This document shows positions 9,022-17,624 of a stretch of DNA of 45,977 bases, one piece after another; the first letter of the stretch is position 1; each line of letters begins with the position of its first letter. This DNA comes from Halomonas sp. PR-M31. GTDB lineage: Bacteria > Pseudomonadota > Gammaproteobacteria > Pseudomonadales > Halomonadaceae. Under the pieces are notes generated by a model that worked only from the letters and a program-made list of their open reading frames with translations, was not told the DNA's origin and did not search any database. The translations under genes and the position numbers were made by a program. Location: assembly GCF_001039575.1 (NCBI RefSeq), contig NZ_JIBT01000057.1:1-45977 (forward strand). The letters are read 5' to 3'.

Positions 9022-9468
9022 ATGAGAAGGGTTCTGCAAACGATAGCGCTATTCTGGCTTGCCTTGTTGTCGAGCTTGCCTGCCAGCGCGGAACAACTCG
9101 AGCGTATTGGTGATTATCGTATTCACTACAGCGCCGTGAATACCAGTTTTCTGACGCCGGAGGTGGCCGCCGCCTACGATATCCAGCGTAGCAAGGTGAT
9201 GGCCCTGCTGAGTGTCAGCGTCCTTGAGGATCAACCGGATGGTTCTGTCCGGCAGGTACAGGCAAACGTGGAAGGCAAGGTCGGCAATCTCGCAGGACAA
9301 TCTCAACCCTTGGCCTTTCGCACCGTGCGCGAAGACGAGGCCATCTATCAGCTGGCGTTGTTTCGCATTCAAGAAGACGAGCCCATGCGCTTCAACCTCG
9401 AAGTAGGTTTCGATCGCAACGAAGAGCCCGCCGAGATTGCGTTCATGCAACGCTTTTTCATCGAGTAA
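9022..9468 (+). CDS. DUF4426 periplasmic protein of unknown function
   Basis: A 148-residue exported protein. Its N-terminus from the ATG at 9022 is a clear Sec signal peptide (MRRVLQTIALFWLALLS, then cleavage after ASA), which supports this start over the in-frame ATG at 8992 that overlaps metW. The mature part is acidic, beta-rich in look, with YRIHYSAVNTSFLTPEVAAAY near the start, as in the DUF4426 proteins found beside metX-metW in Pseudomonas. Role unknown. In Pseudomonas the run continues to rdgB and hemW; here it ends and a convergent ChaN-like gene follows after 18 bases. Confidence 0.85.
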   Translation: MRRVLQTIALFWLALLSSLPASAEQLERIGDYRIHYSAVNTSFLTPEVAAAYDIQRSKVMALLSVSVLEDQPDGSVRQVQANVEGKVGNLAGQSQPLAFRTVREDEAIYQLALFRIQEDEPMRFNLEVGFDRNEEPAEIAFMQRFFIE

Positions 9469-9486
9469 CGCTTTTTTGTTGGGCAC

Positions 9487-10374
9487 CTACTGCGCGAAGC
9501 GCTCCCTCAAGGCGATGCAGGGATCTTCGCGATTGGCTACCATCATCGTGAACCAGGCCAGATCGAAAGGCGGCTCAGCGTCGACGCTTGTTGGCAATGC
9601 GGATCTCCAGGTCTGGCCCGGAGGCACTTCCACTAAGCCTAGACATAGCGGTGTCTGTTTGGCGTGTAGCGCCACCCCAACGTCCCGGCGTGCATGGCCA
9701 TTACCGCACACCAGCACGGAAGTCGGCGGTAGGCCGGCAAGTGCTGCAGCCATGGCTTGGTCCCGAGCCACCTGGGCGGCTAGCATGCCATCGAGCATGG
9801 ACTCCGGCAGCATACCGCAGTGCCCTTCCATAAGCGCCTGGCGCTGTGATCGCGCTACTACCAGCGGCAATTCCGGCGCCAGATCAAGCTTGACGATCTC
9901 GCGAATCTCGGAAGCGGTGAGATTCGCCCCACGTACCGGGACATCGAGGCTCAGCGCTAGTTGAAGCGTCGGCCCATAGGCGGACCACTCCCAGCCCCGC
10001 TGCCACTTTAGCGCCTTCTGCCACTGAGCATCGGACATCGTTTGCTGCGCATTTTCGGCAAGCTGTTCAAGCAGCGTTTGCTGTTCGCTGTCGAGCATTT
10101 CCATAGCGACGCCACCCAATGCCTGTCGCGCAGCTAGCTGCGCGATAAGCCAGCGCTCCAGACGGTGATGCTCCGGGTTGTCATGAGTCTCGCCGATAAC
10201 CAGGGCAGGACTTTCCACCAGGCGTATCAATAGTTCAGCGCTGCTGAGCCATGTATTCCGACGCAGGTCACGAATACGATTGATGCCAGAGTCCGGACTA
10301 CCCTGTACAGCCCGCGGCAATCCCGTGCTGGCGACTACAGCAAGCAACATCTTGAGACACTCTCGTCGCTTCAT
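9487..10374 (-). CDS. ChaN-like (haem-binding uptake, DUF399) exported protein
   Basis: The 295-residue protein matches the ChaN/DUF399 family, of which one member binds haem at the bacterial surface. Family motifs seen are IGETHDNPEHHRLE (about 58-71), GVAMEMLD, and near the C-terminus VLVCGNGHARRDVGVAL. The N-terminus MKRRECLKMLLAVVAS contains a twin-arginine-like KRRxCLK followed by a hydrophobic stretch and a possible AVQG cleavage region, so Tat or Sec export is likely. It lies 43 bases downstream of sfsA in the same direction and may share its transcript. No iron-uptake genes are nearby, so substrate and role remain open. Confidence 0.82.
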   Translation of the reverse strand: MKRRECLKMLLAVVASTGLPRAVQGSPDSGINRIRDLRRNTWLSSAELLIRLVESPALVIGETHDNPEHHRLERWLIAQLAARQALGGVAMEMLDSEQQTLLEQLAENAQQTMSDAQWQKALKWQRGWEWSAYGPTLQLALSLDVPVRGANLTASEIREIVKLDLAPELPLVVARSQRQALMEGHCGMLPESMLDGMLAAQVARDQAMAAALAGLPPTSVLVCGNGHARRDVGVALHAKQTPLCLGLVEVPPGQTWRSALPTSVDAEPPFDLAWFTMMVANREDPCIALRERFAQ

Positions 10375-10417
10375 GTTCTCTTCCTATCAGGTTGCGTCGT
10401 AGGTCAATCACTATTGC

Positions 10418-11173
10418 TCAGTCTAGGACCCGCTGGCTCAGGCGGCGTTCAAGCGACAGCGTTACGGGTTGATCGAGACATATACTCTGGGGGGTACCGT
10501 CGACACTCTCGATCCGGCAACCATAGGCCAGCACTTCGACCCCCTCGCCAACTACTCGGCGAAGCGCTTTAGCGTAAACCGGGTCGATATGCTCTGCCGG
10601 GGCCACATCCTTGATGCCGGTATTGGCTACACAAAACAGCAGTACCGCACGCTGCCCTGATGCGGCGAATCGACCAAGCGTTTCAAGATGGCGTGCGCCT
10701 CGCACTGTCACCGAGGCAGGGAAGTAGCCGTGACCATCAACTTCCTTGAGGGTGACTTGCTTGACCTCGATGAAGGCGCATCCCCGCGTCGAGTCCTCAA
10801 GACAAAAATCGAGCCGGCCATCTTCCACCCGAACCTCTCGCCGCAATGAACCATAGCCGCAAAGTTCCGGGATGCGCTGAGCCCGGAGCGCTTCTTCGAC
10901 GATGGCATTGGCGCGTCCGGTATGTATTGATGAGAACGCCATGGAACCATCCGGCTGGGGCAGCTCGATCAACTCCCAGGTCCAGGCCAGCTTCCGCGCC
11001 GGATTGGTGCTGGCAGAGAGCCATACGCGACATCCAGGCACATTGGTCGAGCGCATCGAGCCGGTATTGGGGCAGTGCGCTACCACGACCTCGCCGCTGG
11101 CCAGTTCGATATCCGCTAAAAAACGTTTGTAGCGACGAAGTAGAATTCCTGGAGTTAGGGGAGCGTACTGCAT
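10418..11173 (-). CDS. sfsA: SfsA, DNA/RNA nuclease-like sugar fermentation stimulation protein
   Basis: SfsA proteins have an OB-like N-terminal part and a PD-(D/E)XK nuclease-like core; the E. coli member was named for effects on maltose metabolism, and its physiological role is unclear. The 251-residue reading from ATG 11173 starts MQYAPLTPGILLRRYKRFLAD, exactly where family members begin, with a GGCAGG ribosome site; the open frame runs on upstream to 11605 but that part has no family likeness. Motifs: HCPNTGSM, SIHTGRANAIVEEAL, RLDFCLED, FIEVKQVTL (nuclease E-x-K) and VTVRGARHLETL. It is divergent from dksA, as in Pseudomonas. Confidence 0.95.
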   Translation of the reverse strand: MQYAPLTPGILLRRYKRFLADIELASGEVVVAHCPNTGSMRSTNVPGCRVWLSASTNPARKLAWTWELIELPQPDGSMAFSSIHTGRANAIVEEALRAQRIPELCGYGSLRREVRVEDGRLDFCLEDSTRGCAFIEVKQVTLKEVDGHGYFPASVTVRGARHLETLGRFAASGQRAVLLFCVANTGIKDVAPAEHIDPVYAKALRRVVGEGVEVLAYGCRIESVDGTPQSICLDQPVTLSLERRLSQRVLD

Positions 11174-11311
11174 TACCTGCCACACCTTGCCAATAAAACA
11201 CTCGAATTCACAAGGGGTTCCTTGCCCGTTGATTGGCGTAGCCACTAGCGCTAAAAGAGGCCATCTTAGCTGACTCGATTCAAGATAGTCAGCGTTTAAA
11301 CCATTGAGTGG

Positions 11312-11340
11312 TTGCAAAACACTGGCTTTTTCGCTAAATA
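11312..11340 (+). promoter_or_regulatory. Predicted sigma-70 promoter of dksA
   Basis: TTGCAA (11312-11317) and TAAATA (11335-11340) are separated by 17 bases in the divergent sfsA-dksA gap. This predicts a transcript start near 11347 and a dksA leader of about 100 bases. Seen in sequence only; no activator site is evident. Confidence 0.5.
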
Positions 11341-11450
11341 AGCAAGGCTTCGGGTGGGTATACTCCGCCCCCGCAGGTTGCACGAAGATGATAAGCGCAA
11401 CTTGATCGGCCGGGCATCGGCCCAAGTCACTTGAGTAATGAGGCAGCCCC

Positions 11451-11888
11451 ATGCCAGTAGCGGAAAAGAAAACGGAAGCGCCAAAGAAATTCATCCCGTA
11501 CGAGCCAGCGCCGGATGAAGAGTACATGAACGAAAAGCAGCTGGAGCACTTCCGCCAGATTCTACTTGACTGGAAGATGGACCTGATGGAGGAAGTGGAT
11601 CGCACCGTGCGTCATCTTCAAGAAGACGCCAACAACTATGCTGATCCTGCGGATCGTGCGACTCAGGAAGAGGGCTTCAGTCTGGAGCTGCGCACCCGCG
11701 ATCGTGAGCGTAAGCTGCTCAAGAAGATCAACGAAACGATCGAAAATATCGACGACGACGATTACGGCTTCTGTGAAGCGTGCGGGGTCGAGATCGGCAT
11801 TCGTCGTTTAGAGGCGCGGCCTACCGCCACGCTTTGCGTGGATTGCAAGACTCTAGCAGAGCTCAAGGAAAAGCAGCTCGGCGGCTAA
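11451..11888 (+). CDS. dksA: RNA polymerase-binding transcription factor DksA
   Basis: DksA enters the secondary channel of RNA polymerase and, with ppGpp, represses rRNA promoters and activates amino-acid genes. The 145-residue protein has an N-terminal helix, a long coiled-coil whose tip carries the DPADRATQEE segment with the key acidic residues (around 69-78), and a four-cysteine zinc finger FCEACG...CVDCK near the C-terminus. All residues expected of canonical DksA are present, so this is the zinc form rather than a cysteine-less paralogue. It heads the dksA-gluQ-cbrAB-pcnB region. The rRNA-type promoter at the left edge is the kind of target it acts on. Confidence 0.98.
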   Translation: MPVAEKKTEAPKKFIPYEPAPDEEYMNEKQLEHFRQILLDWKMDLMEEVDRTVRHLQEDANNYADPADRATQEEGFSLELRTRDRERKLLKKINETIENIDDDDYGFCEACGVEIGIRRLEARPTATLCVDCKTLAELKEKQLGG

Positions 11889-11950
11889 TCGTTACACCCC
11901 GCTGGCATGGGCGCCCGCTGGCGCCCATTTGCGTTTCAAGAGGGTCACTC

Positions 11951-12853
11951 ATGCCCGGCTATCGTGGCCGCTTCGCCCCCACTCCCTCCGGCCCATTGCA
12001 TTTCGGTTCCCTGGTTACGGCATTGGCAAGCTTTCTCGATGCGCGTCATGCTAAGGGCTCCTGGCTTGTTCGCATCGAGGACATCGACCCGCCTCGCTGC
12101 CCGTCTGGTGCAGATAGCGAAATACTGCGCCAGCTTGAAGCGTTCGGGTTGCATTGGGATGAAGACGTTTGCTACCAGAGCACTCGATACGAGGCTTACC
12201 GGGCTGCGCTGGAACAGCTGATCGATCATGGCCTGGCCTATCCCTGCAGCTGCTCGCGCAAGGACTGGCAAGAATACGCCGTGTATCCAGGCTGGTGCCG
12301 CAGCGGTGTGCGTCATCCAGAGCGCGCTTTCGCCTGGCGTCTGCGTAGCGATCTAGGTGAGCGCCCCATCGTCTGGCAGGACAGACTGTTTGCACGTCAA
12401 TGCTTCGATCCGGCGGGGCTTGGCGACGTCGTATTAAAGCGCCGGGACGGTTTATGGGCCTATCAGCTGGCAGTCGTCGTGGATGACGGCGACCAGCATA
12501 TCAATCAGATCGTGCGGGGTACCGATCTGCTCGACAACACCCCCTGGCAATGCCAGTTACAGCGAGCGCTAAACCTGCCGCAACCCCGTTATCTTCATCT
12601 ACCACTCATCGCCACTGATGATGGCCAGAAGCTTTCCAAGCAGAATCTGGCGCCGGCGCTACCCATCAACGATAAATCGGTTCGACGCTTGCTGCATGAA
12701 GCGTTGATAACCCTCGATCAAGCGCCGCCGCCCTTCCTGAGCGATGCCCCTGTTGCCGAACAGCTAAGTGCAGCTATCGCCGCCTGGGACAGCAACCGGC
12801 TGCAACCGCGCACATATCGAGCGCTGCCTTACTCTATCAAGATGAATAAATGA
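11951..12853 (+). CDS. gluQ: Glutamyl-Q tRNA(Asp) synthetase
   Basis: GluQ is a shortened glutamyl-tRNA synthetase that attaches glutamate to the queuosine at position 34 of tRNA-Asp. It comprises only the catalytic domain: 300 residues from ATG 11951 with the HIGH-like GRFAPTPSGPLHFGSL, a zinc-binding cluster CSCSRKDW...YPGWCR, and the KMSKS-like KLSKQN near residue 223. The anticodon-binding domain of true GluRS is absent, as expected. An earlier in-frame start inside dksA (11780) is rejected. The dksA-gluQ pair is conserved in Pseudomonas and E. coli relatives and is usually cotranscribed. Confidence 0.95.
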   Translation: MPGYRGRFAPTPSGPLHFGSLVTALASFLDARHAKGSWLVRIEDIDPPRCPSGADSEILRQLEAFGLHWDEDVCYQSTRYEAYRAALEQLIDHGLAYPCSCSRKDWQEYAVYPGWCRSGVRHPERAFAWRLRSDLGERPIVWQDRLFARQCFDPAGLGDVVLKRRDGLWAYQLAVVVDDGDQHINQIVRGTDLLDNTPWQCQLQRALNLPQPRYLHLPLIATDDGQKLSKQNLAPALPINDKSVRRLLHEALITLDQAPPPFLSDAPVAEQLSAAIAAWDSNRLQPRTYRALPYSIKMNK

Positions 12854-12909
12854 TGTGTCCGCAGGTTACCTGGCATCTGACTCAAGAAAGGAAATAGTAG
12901 ACAGCCTCC

Positions 12910-13086
12910 ATGTACATTTATCGCATCATGCTATTTCTGGTTTTCGGCGGCTATTTACTGTCGCCGGTATTGATGAGCGGCTGGGGCGTGCCAGATATCG
13001 CCTGGTATCGCCCTTTCTTGATCTGGGGTGGGCTGATAGCGCTCGGGGTATGGCTGGAGCAAAAGAGAAAGCTCGATGAACGCTAG
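12910..13086 (+). CDS. Small membrane protein, CbrX-like, overlapping the cbrA start
   Basis: An ORF of 58 codons, ATG 12910 to TAG 13084-13086. It encodes MYIYRIMLFLVFGGYLLSP..., then a second hydrophobic segment FLIWGGLIALGVWL and a charged tail EQKRKLDER. Two membrane helices are predicted by eye. It ends 11 bases inside cbrA, so translation of the two is probably coupled. In Pseudomonas a small ORF called cbrX sits in the same position and is translationally coupled to cbrA; assignment here rests on position, size and hydrophobicity, not on a search. The ribosome site is weak: AGGA lies about 18 bases upstream. Molecular function unknown. Confidence 0.75.
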   Translation: MYIYRIMLFLVFGGYLLSPVLMSGWGVPDIAWYRPFLIWGGLIALGVWLEQKRKLDER

Positions 13087-16057
13087 TCTTGCTGGGATTC
13101 TTGCCCTTGGGGCAAGCTATCTATCGTTGCTTTTTCTAAGCGCCATGGCGGTAGAAAAAGGGTGGGTATCAGAACGTTTCGTGCACCACCCGACGGTCTA
13201 CTCGCTCTCTTTGGGCGTCTATGCCAGTGCCTGGGCCATTTACGGCAGTGTCGAACTGGCTTCTCAGGTCGGCTATGGCTATCTGGCCTACTATCTGGGT
13301 GTTTCCGGCGCCTTTTTACTGGTATCGGTCATGCTAGTACCTATTCAGCGTCTGGCGCGCACCTATCAATTGACCTCCCTGGCAGACCTGTTCGCTTTCC
13401 GCTTTCGCAGCCGCTGGGTCGGCACCTTGATCACCCTTATTACGCTGATGGCCGTGATACCGCTGCTGGGGCTGCAATTGAAGACCCTTGGCGATGCGCT
13501 TCAACGATTGACCGGCAGCGAATCGCCCACGCTGCTGGCCCTACTCTTTTGCGTTCCGATCACACTGCTGGCCATCATGTTCGGCGCGCGCCACAGTCAT
13601 CTGCCGGTACGCCACGATACCTTGCTGGCGGTCATCGCATTGGAATCTCTGGTCAAGCTGGCTGCCCTGATGCTGCTGGGTGTGATCGCGCTTTACGGCG
13701 TCTTCGATGGCCCCAGCGATCTACAGAATTGGCTCGAGGGCCCGGGGCTTGTCTTGCAGAACGATATCACGCGACTTGATACCGGCCAGTGGCGTGTTCT
13801 ACTGCTGCTGTTTTTTGCTGCAGCCTTCCTAATGCCGCACATGTTTCACATGACCTTTACGGAAACACCCTCACGCAAGGCACTGCTGCAGGCTGGCTGG
13901 AGTTTTCCGCTCTACCTGCTGCTGATGGCCTTGCCAATACCCTTGATCGTATGGGCAGCGCAGCGCCTGGGTGTCGACACGTCGCTGCCTGGTGGTGCTT
14001 ATCTGGCGTTTGAGCTATCCACCAATTTCTGGATCGACGGTCTGGTTTTCATTGCCGGTCTGGCCGCCGCTAGCGGCACGCTGATCATTGTGGCGCTGGC
14101 GCTTGCAGGCATGACCTTGAATCATCTGGTGCTGGTTGCACGTCCTCCGGACAATCGGGAAAACCTTTACCGTCGACTACTCTGGTTGCGCCGCATTCTG
14201 ATCACCTCTGTCATCTTCGGTGCCTGGCTGTTCTATTACAGCGTCGGACAGCGTCACGATCTTGCAGACATGGGGCTGACTGCCTTCGTTGGCATGGTGC
14301 AATGCCTTCCTGGCCTGCTTGCGATCCTTTATTGGCCCGGCGCCAACCGCAAGGGCATGCTCTGCGGTCTTGTCACCGGCTGCACGATCTGGCTGTCAGG
14401 AATGTGGCTATCCTTGCTCAGCGAGATGTCGCTCATGGAACTGCTGCCTTCCAGCCTGGCCTGGCTCCAGGACGAACCGGCCTGGTATGTCGTTACCCTA
14501 ATCGCGCTCAACGCCAACATCCTGATCTTCATCCTGGTATCCCTGGTTACTCGAACCTCGTCTGGAGAACGCGCCGCCGCCGAAGCCTGTTCCGTGGAGG
14601 CCGTAATTCGCCCACAGCGCCTGCCATTGACGGCGCGAAACGCAGAGGAATTCAAGCATTTATTAGCCGATGCGCTAGGACCAGACGTGGCCAGGCGTGA
14701 GGTGGAGAACGCAGCAAGCGCATTGAAGCTATCCCCCCAAGACAACCGACCCTATGCTCTGCGACGCTTGCGGGATCGTATTCAAGCCAATCTGTCAGGG
14801 CTGATGGGTCCATCCGTAGCGCAAGATATCGTGGATCGCTTCCTGCCCTATCGAACAGATGGCGCAAGAAGCACGGACGACATCCACTTCGTCGAGCGTC
14901 GTCTAGAGGCATATCGCACTCGCTTTACCGGACTGGCCCGGGAGCTTGACGGATTGCGCCGCCATCATCGCCGCACGCTGGAGCGCTTGCCCATCGGCTT
15001 GTGTGTCTTCGATGAGGAGGGTGAATTGCTGATGTGGAATGATGTTCTGGCACAGCTTTCAGGCATTGATGGCAATCATGTTATCGGCGCTCATCGGGAT
15101 GGACTTCCCTCGCCCTGGGGCGATCTTTTCAAGCGCATCTACGATGAACCGCAGGATTATCTTTATAAGCAAGCCGTGACACTGTCATCCCAGGTACGTC
15201 ATCTGACGCTGCATCGGGCGCTGTTGCCGCCGGAAGAAGGCGATCATGGCGCCATGGTGATTCTCATTGAAGATCACAGCGAGCTGAAATGGCTCGAGGA
15301 TGAACTGGTACACAGCGAGCGTCTGGCCTCCATCGGTCGTCTGGCTGCAGGCGTCGCCCATGAGATCGGCAACCCGATCACGGGAATTTCATCCCTGGCT
15401 CAAAACCTGCACTATGACAGCGACGATCCCAGCGTTCTGCAAACGGCCGAACAGATTCAGCAATTGACCCAACGCGTGTCAGCCATCGTCGGGTCCCTGG
15501 TCGGCTTCGCCCACGGGGGACGTCACATTCAGAACACTCGGCTGACGATGCTGAAACTGCGCCCGCTCGTGGATGAGGCACTGCACTTGATCCACCTGGC
15601 ACGATCGGGCGAGGATATAACCTTTGATAATCGTTGTCCGCTCGAGATACAGGTCGAAGGCGATACACAGCGTCTGGTTCAAGTGTTGGTCAACCTGATC
15701 GGCAATGCCCGGGATGCCAGCTTACCAGGAGGTCGGGTGGTCCTAGATGCCGATGTCCAAGAAAACTGGATACGATTGAGCATCACCGATGAAGGTCATG
15801 GCATTGACGAATCGATTCGCGATCATCTTTTCGAGCCCTTTGTCACCACCAAAGCACCCGGAGAGGGGACAGGGCTTGGGTTGCCCCTAGTGTATAGCAT
15901 CGTCCGCGAGCATCATGGCGATATTCGAATCGACTCGCCTGCTCCGGGTCAAGCGCAGGGTACCCGCATCACACTCCGCTTCCCTCGACCGCAAGAGGAC
16001 AAGCCGCAACCACCACAGGATGATTCATACGCCGATGAGCAGAATTCTGATCGTTGA
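13076..16057 (+). CDS. cbrA: CbrA, transporter-linked sensor histidine kinase
   Basis: CbrA is the sensor of the CbrAB system that controls carbon and nitrogen source use. The 993-residue protein has an N-terminal sodium:solute-symporter-like domain of about a dozen membrane helices (1-500) and a linker (about 510-630) with the STAC/coiled region. A PAS domain begins around RTLERLPIGLCVFDEEG (about 630-740). The HisKA domain has phospho-acceptor His762 in GVAHEIGNPITG. The HATPase has an N box LVNLIGNARDAS (about 871), G1 DEGHGID and G2 GEGTGLGLPL. All catalytic boxes are intact. The start overlaps the small upstream ORF, and the end overlaps cbrB by about 20 bases. Homologues are implicated in histidine uptake and sensing; the ligand here is unknown. 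Confidence 0.93.
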   Translation: MNASLAGILALGASYLSLLFLSAMAVEKGWVSERFVHHPTVYSLSLGVYASAWAIYGSVELASQVGYGYLAYYLGVSGAFLLVSVMLVPIQRLARTYQLTSLADLFAFRFRSRWVGTLITLITLMAVIPLLGLQLKTLGDALQRLTGSESPTLLALLFCVPITLLAIMFGARHSHLPVRHDTLLAVIALESLVKLAALMLLGVIALYGVFDGPSDLQNWLEGPGLVLQNDITRLDTGQWRVLLLLFFAAAFLMPHMFHMTFTETPSRKALLQAGWSFPLYLLLMALPIPLIVWAAQRLGVDTSLPGGAYLAFELSTNFWIDGLVFIAGLAAASGTLIIVALALAGMTLNHLVLVARPPDNRENLYRRLLWLRRILITSVIFGAWLFYYSVGQRHDLADMGLTAFVGMVQCLPGLLAILYWPGANRKGMLCGLVTGCTIWLSGMWLSLLSEMSLMELLPSSLAWLQDEPAWYVVTLIALNANILIFILVSLVTRTSSGERAAAEACSVEAVIRPQRLPLTARNAEEFKHLLADALGPDVARREVENAASALKLSPQDNRPYALRRLRDRIQANLSGLMGPSVAQDIVDRFLPYRTDGARSTDDIHFVERRLEAYRTRFTGLARELDGLRRHHRRTLERLPIGLCVFDEEGELLMWNDVLAQLSGIDGNHVIGAHRDGLPSPWGDLFKRIYDEPQDYLYKQAVTLSSQVRHLTLHRALLPPEEGDHGAMVILIEDHSELKWLEDELVHSERLASIGRLAAGVAHEIGNPITGISSLAQNLHYDSDDPSVLQTAEQIQQLTQRVSAIVGSLVGFAHGGRHIQNTRLTMLKLRPLVDEALHLIHLARSGEDITFDNRCPLEIQVEGDTQRLVQVLVNLIGNARDASLPGGRVVLDADVQENWIRLSITDEGHGIDESIRDHLFEPFVTTKAPGEGTGLGLPLVYSIVREHHGDIRIDSPAPGQAQGTRITLRFPRPQEDKPQPPQDDSYADEQNSDR

Positions 16058-17408
16058 AGACGAAGCCATCATTCGCAGCGCCCTACGCCGTCTACTGGAA
16101 CGCCATGACTATCAGATCAGCGAGGCCGGCTCGGTAGAGGAAGCCTTATCTCTCGATCCCAAGCGCTTCGATCTGATCATCAGTGATCTGCGTTTACCCG
16201 GCCCTCCCGGTACCGAACTCATCGATGCGGCAGATCCGGTACCGGTATTGATCATGACCAGCTATGCCAGTATGCGATCCGCGGTTGAGGCACTTAAACA
16301 GGGTGCCGTCGACTATATCGCCAAGCCTTTCGATCACGACGAACTCATCAAGACCGTTGCAACCACATTGCATCGTCATGCATCCACTTCTCAGGAAGAC
16401 TGCGTTCAGGACGCGACGGCACCTCAGGAGATGATCGGCGACTGTCCTGCCATGCAGATCGTTTACGATCGCATACGCAAGACGGCACCTGCGGATGTCA
16501 CGGTACTGGTTCAGGGCGAATCCGGCACCGGCAAGGAACTGGTAGCCCGCGCCTTGCACCGTCAGAGTCGACGTGCCAACTCGCCGTTGATCTGTGTCAA
16601 CTGCGCCGCAATTCCTGAAACCCTGATCGAATCCGAACTGTTCGGCCATGAAAAAGGTGCGTTCACTGGCGCCAGTGCGGCACGCACCGGCCTGGTCGAG
16701 GCGGCGGATAGTGGCACGCTGTTTCTCGATGAAATTGGCGAGCTGCCATTAGATGCTCAGGCCCGGCTGCTGCGGGTTTTACAGGAGGGTGAGATACGCA
16801 AGGTCGGCTCCGTGGAGACGCGCCATGTGAATGTGCGCCTGATCGCTGCCACCCATCGCGATCTGCATGCGCTATCGCGCAGCGGTGAGTTCCGTCTCGA
16901 TCTGTATTATCGCCTCAATGTCATGCAGATCGATCTTCCCCCGTTGCGTGAGCGGGAAGACGACATCTTGAAAATCGCTGACATTCTTCTGGATAGCGCA
17001 TGCCGGCGCCACGCCCGGGAAGGCTTGAAGCTTTCGCGCGCAGCTCGGCGCGATATTCGTGACTATCCATGGCCGGGAAATGTTCGCGAACTGGAAAACG
17101 CTCTGGAGCGTGGAGTAATACTGGCGGAAAGCCATCTCATTCATCCTGAGGATCTTGGGCTTGAGTCGCCTAGACCCTTGCCGAATACGAGCAATCCCGT
17201 ACCCGCCACGTTGCGCAGTGTTCCCAAGGAAGCGGAAGAGGATCTTTCACTTGAAGATTACTTCCAGCACTTCGTGCTCGAACATCAGGAACAGATGAGC
17301 GAAACCGAACTCGCACAAAAACTCGGCGTCAGTCGCAAATGTCTTTGGGAGAGGCGCCAACGCCTGGGTATCCCACGCAGGAAAGCCTCCCGCGCCCGCA
17401 CCAATTAA
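16035..17408 (+). CDS. cbrB: CbrB, NtrC-family sigma-54 response regulator
   Basis: CbrB is the response regulator partner of CbrA and activates sigma-54 promoters, in Pseudomonas chiefly that of the regulatory RNA crcZ. The 457-residue protein has a receiver domain (MSRILIVEDE start, phospho-acceptor Asp51, Lys97) and an AAA+ domain with Walker A GESGTGKE (161-168). It carries the sigma-54 contact loop GAFTGA (208-213), and its Fis-type helix-turn-helix is at the C-terminus (ELAQKLGVSRKCLWERRQRL). I chose ATG 16035 because receiver domains start there; an in-frame ATG at 16020 would add five residues. It overlaps cbrA, so the two-component pair is one operon. Confidence 0.94.
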   Translation: MSRILIVEDEAIIRSALRRLLERHDYQISEAGSVEEALSLDPKRFDLIISDLRLPGPPGTELIDAADPVPVLIMTSYASMRSAVEALKQGAVDYIAKPFDHDELIKTVATTLHRHASTSQEDCVQDATAPQEMIGDCPAMQIVYDRIRKTAPADVTVLVQGESGTGKELVARALHRQSRRANSPLICVNCAAIPETLIESELFGHEKGAFTGASAARTGLVEAADSGTLFLDEIGELPLDAQARLLRVLQEGEIRKVGSVETRHVNVRLIAATHRDLHALSRSGEFRLDLYYRLNVMQIDLPPLREREDDILKIADILLDSACRRHAREGLKLSRAARRDIRDYPWPGNVRELENALERGVILAESHLIHPEDLGLESPRPLPNTSNPVPATLRSVPKEAEEDLSLEDYFQHFVLEHQEQMSETELAQKLGVSRKCLWERRQRLGIPRRKASRARTN

Positions 17409-17436
17409 GACCTTGGTCGAAAAAACGACCAAGGTC
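17409..17436 (+). terminator. Perfect stem-loop directly after the cbrB stop codon
   Basis: GACCTTGGTCG (17409-17419), an A6 loop, and CGACCAAGGTC (17426-17436) form an 11-bp perfect stem beginning at the base after TAA. No T-run follows on the plus strand, so it may act as a weak or Rho-assisted terminator or as an mRNA 3'-end stabiliser for cbrAB. Confidence 0.5.
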
Positions 17437-17500
17437 TAATGAGGCGAATTGCGTTTCTAGAAACATATTCTCGCTATATCAAAGCTGAAAATACTTCCTT

Positions 17501-17551
17501 TGTTACCTTCTTACCCACTTCGCACCACGTTCCGCATCATTTTCGGTAACA
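17501..17551 (+). promoter_or_regulatory. Candidate CbrB upstream activating sites
   Basis: An inverted pair of hexamers, TGTTAC (17501-17506) and GTAACA (17546-17551), lies about 100-150 bases upstream of the predicted sigma-54 start, a usual distance for enhancer-binding proteins. TGTTAC/GTAACA half-sites are the type I recall for Pseudomonas CbrB. The 39-base gap is longer than the spacing I recall there (about 12-14), so these may be two half-sites rather than one palindrome. Confidence 0.45.
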
Positions 17552-17624
17552 CACGTTTATCGCCGATTGGGCAAGCACTCTTTGTCGAGCATAACCTCAT
17601 GTTCTTCCTATAAAAAAAACACGG

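Noticed and set aside
12855-13079. 74-residue frame in the gluQ-cbrA gap (MSAGYLASDSRK...)
   Set aside because: It overlaps the better supported 58-codon membrane ORF in another frame and lacks hydrophobic or family features.
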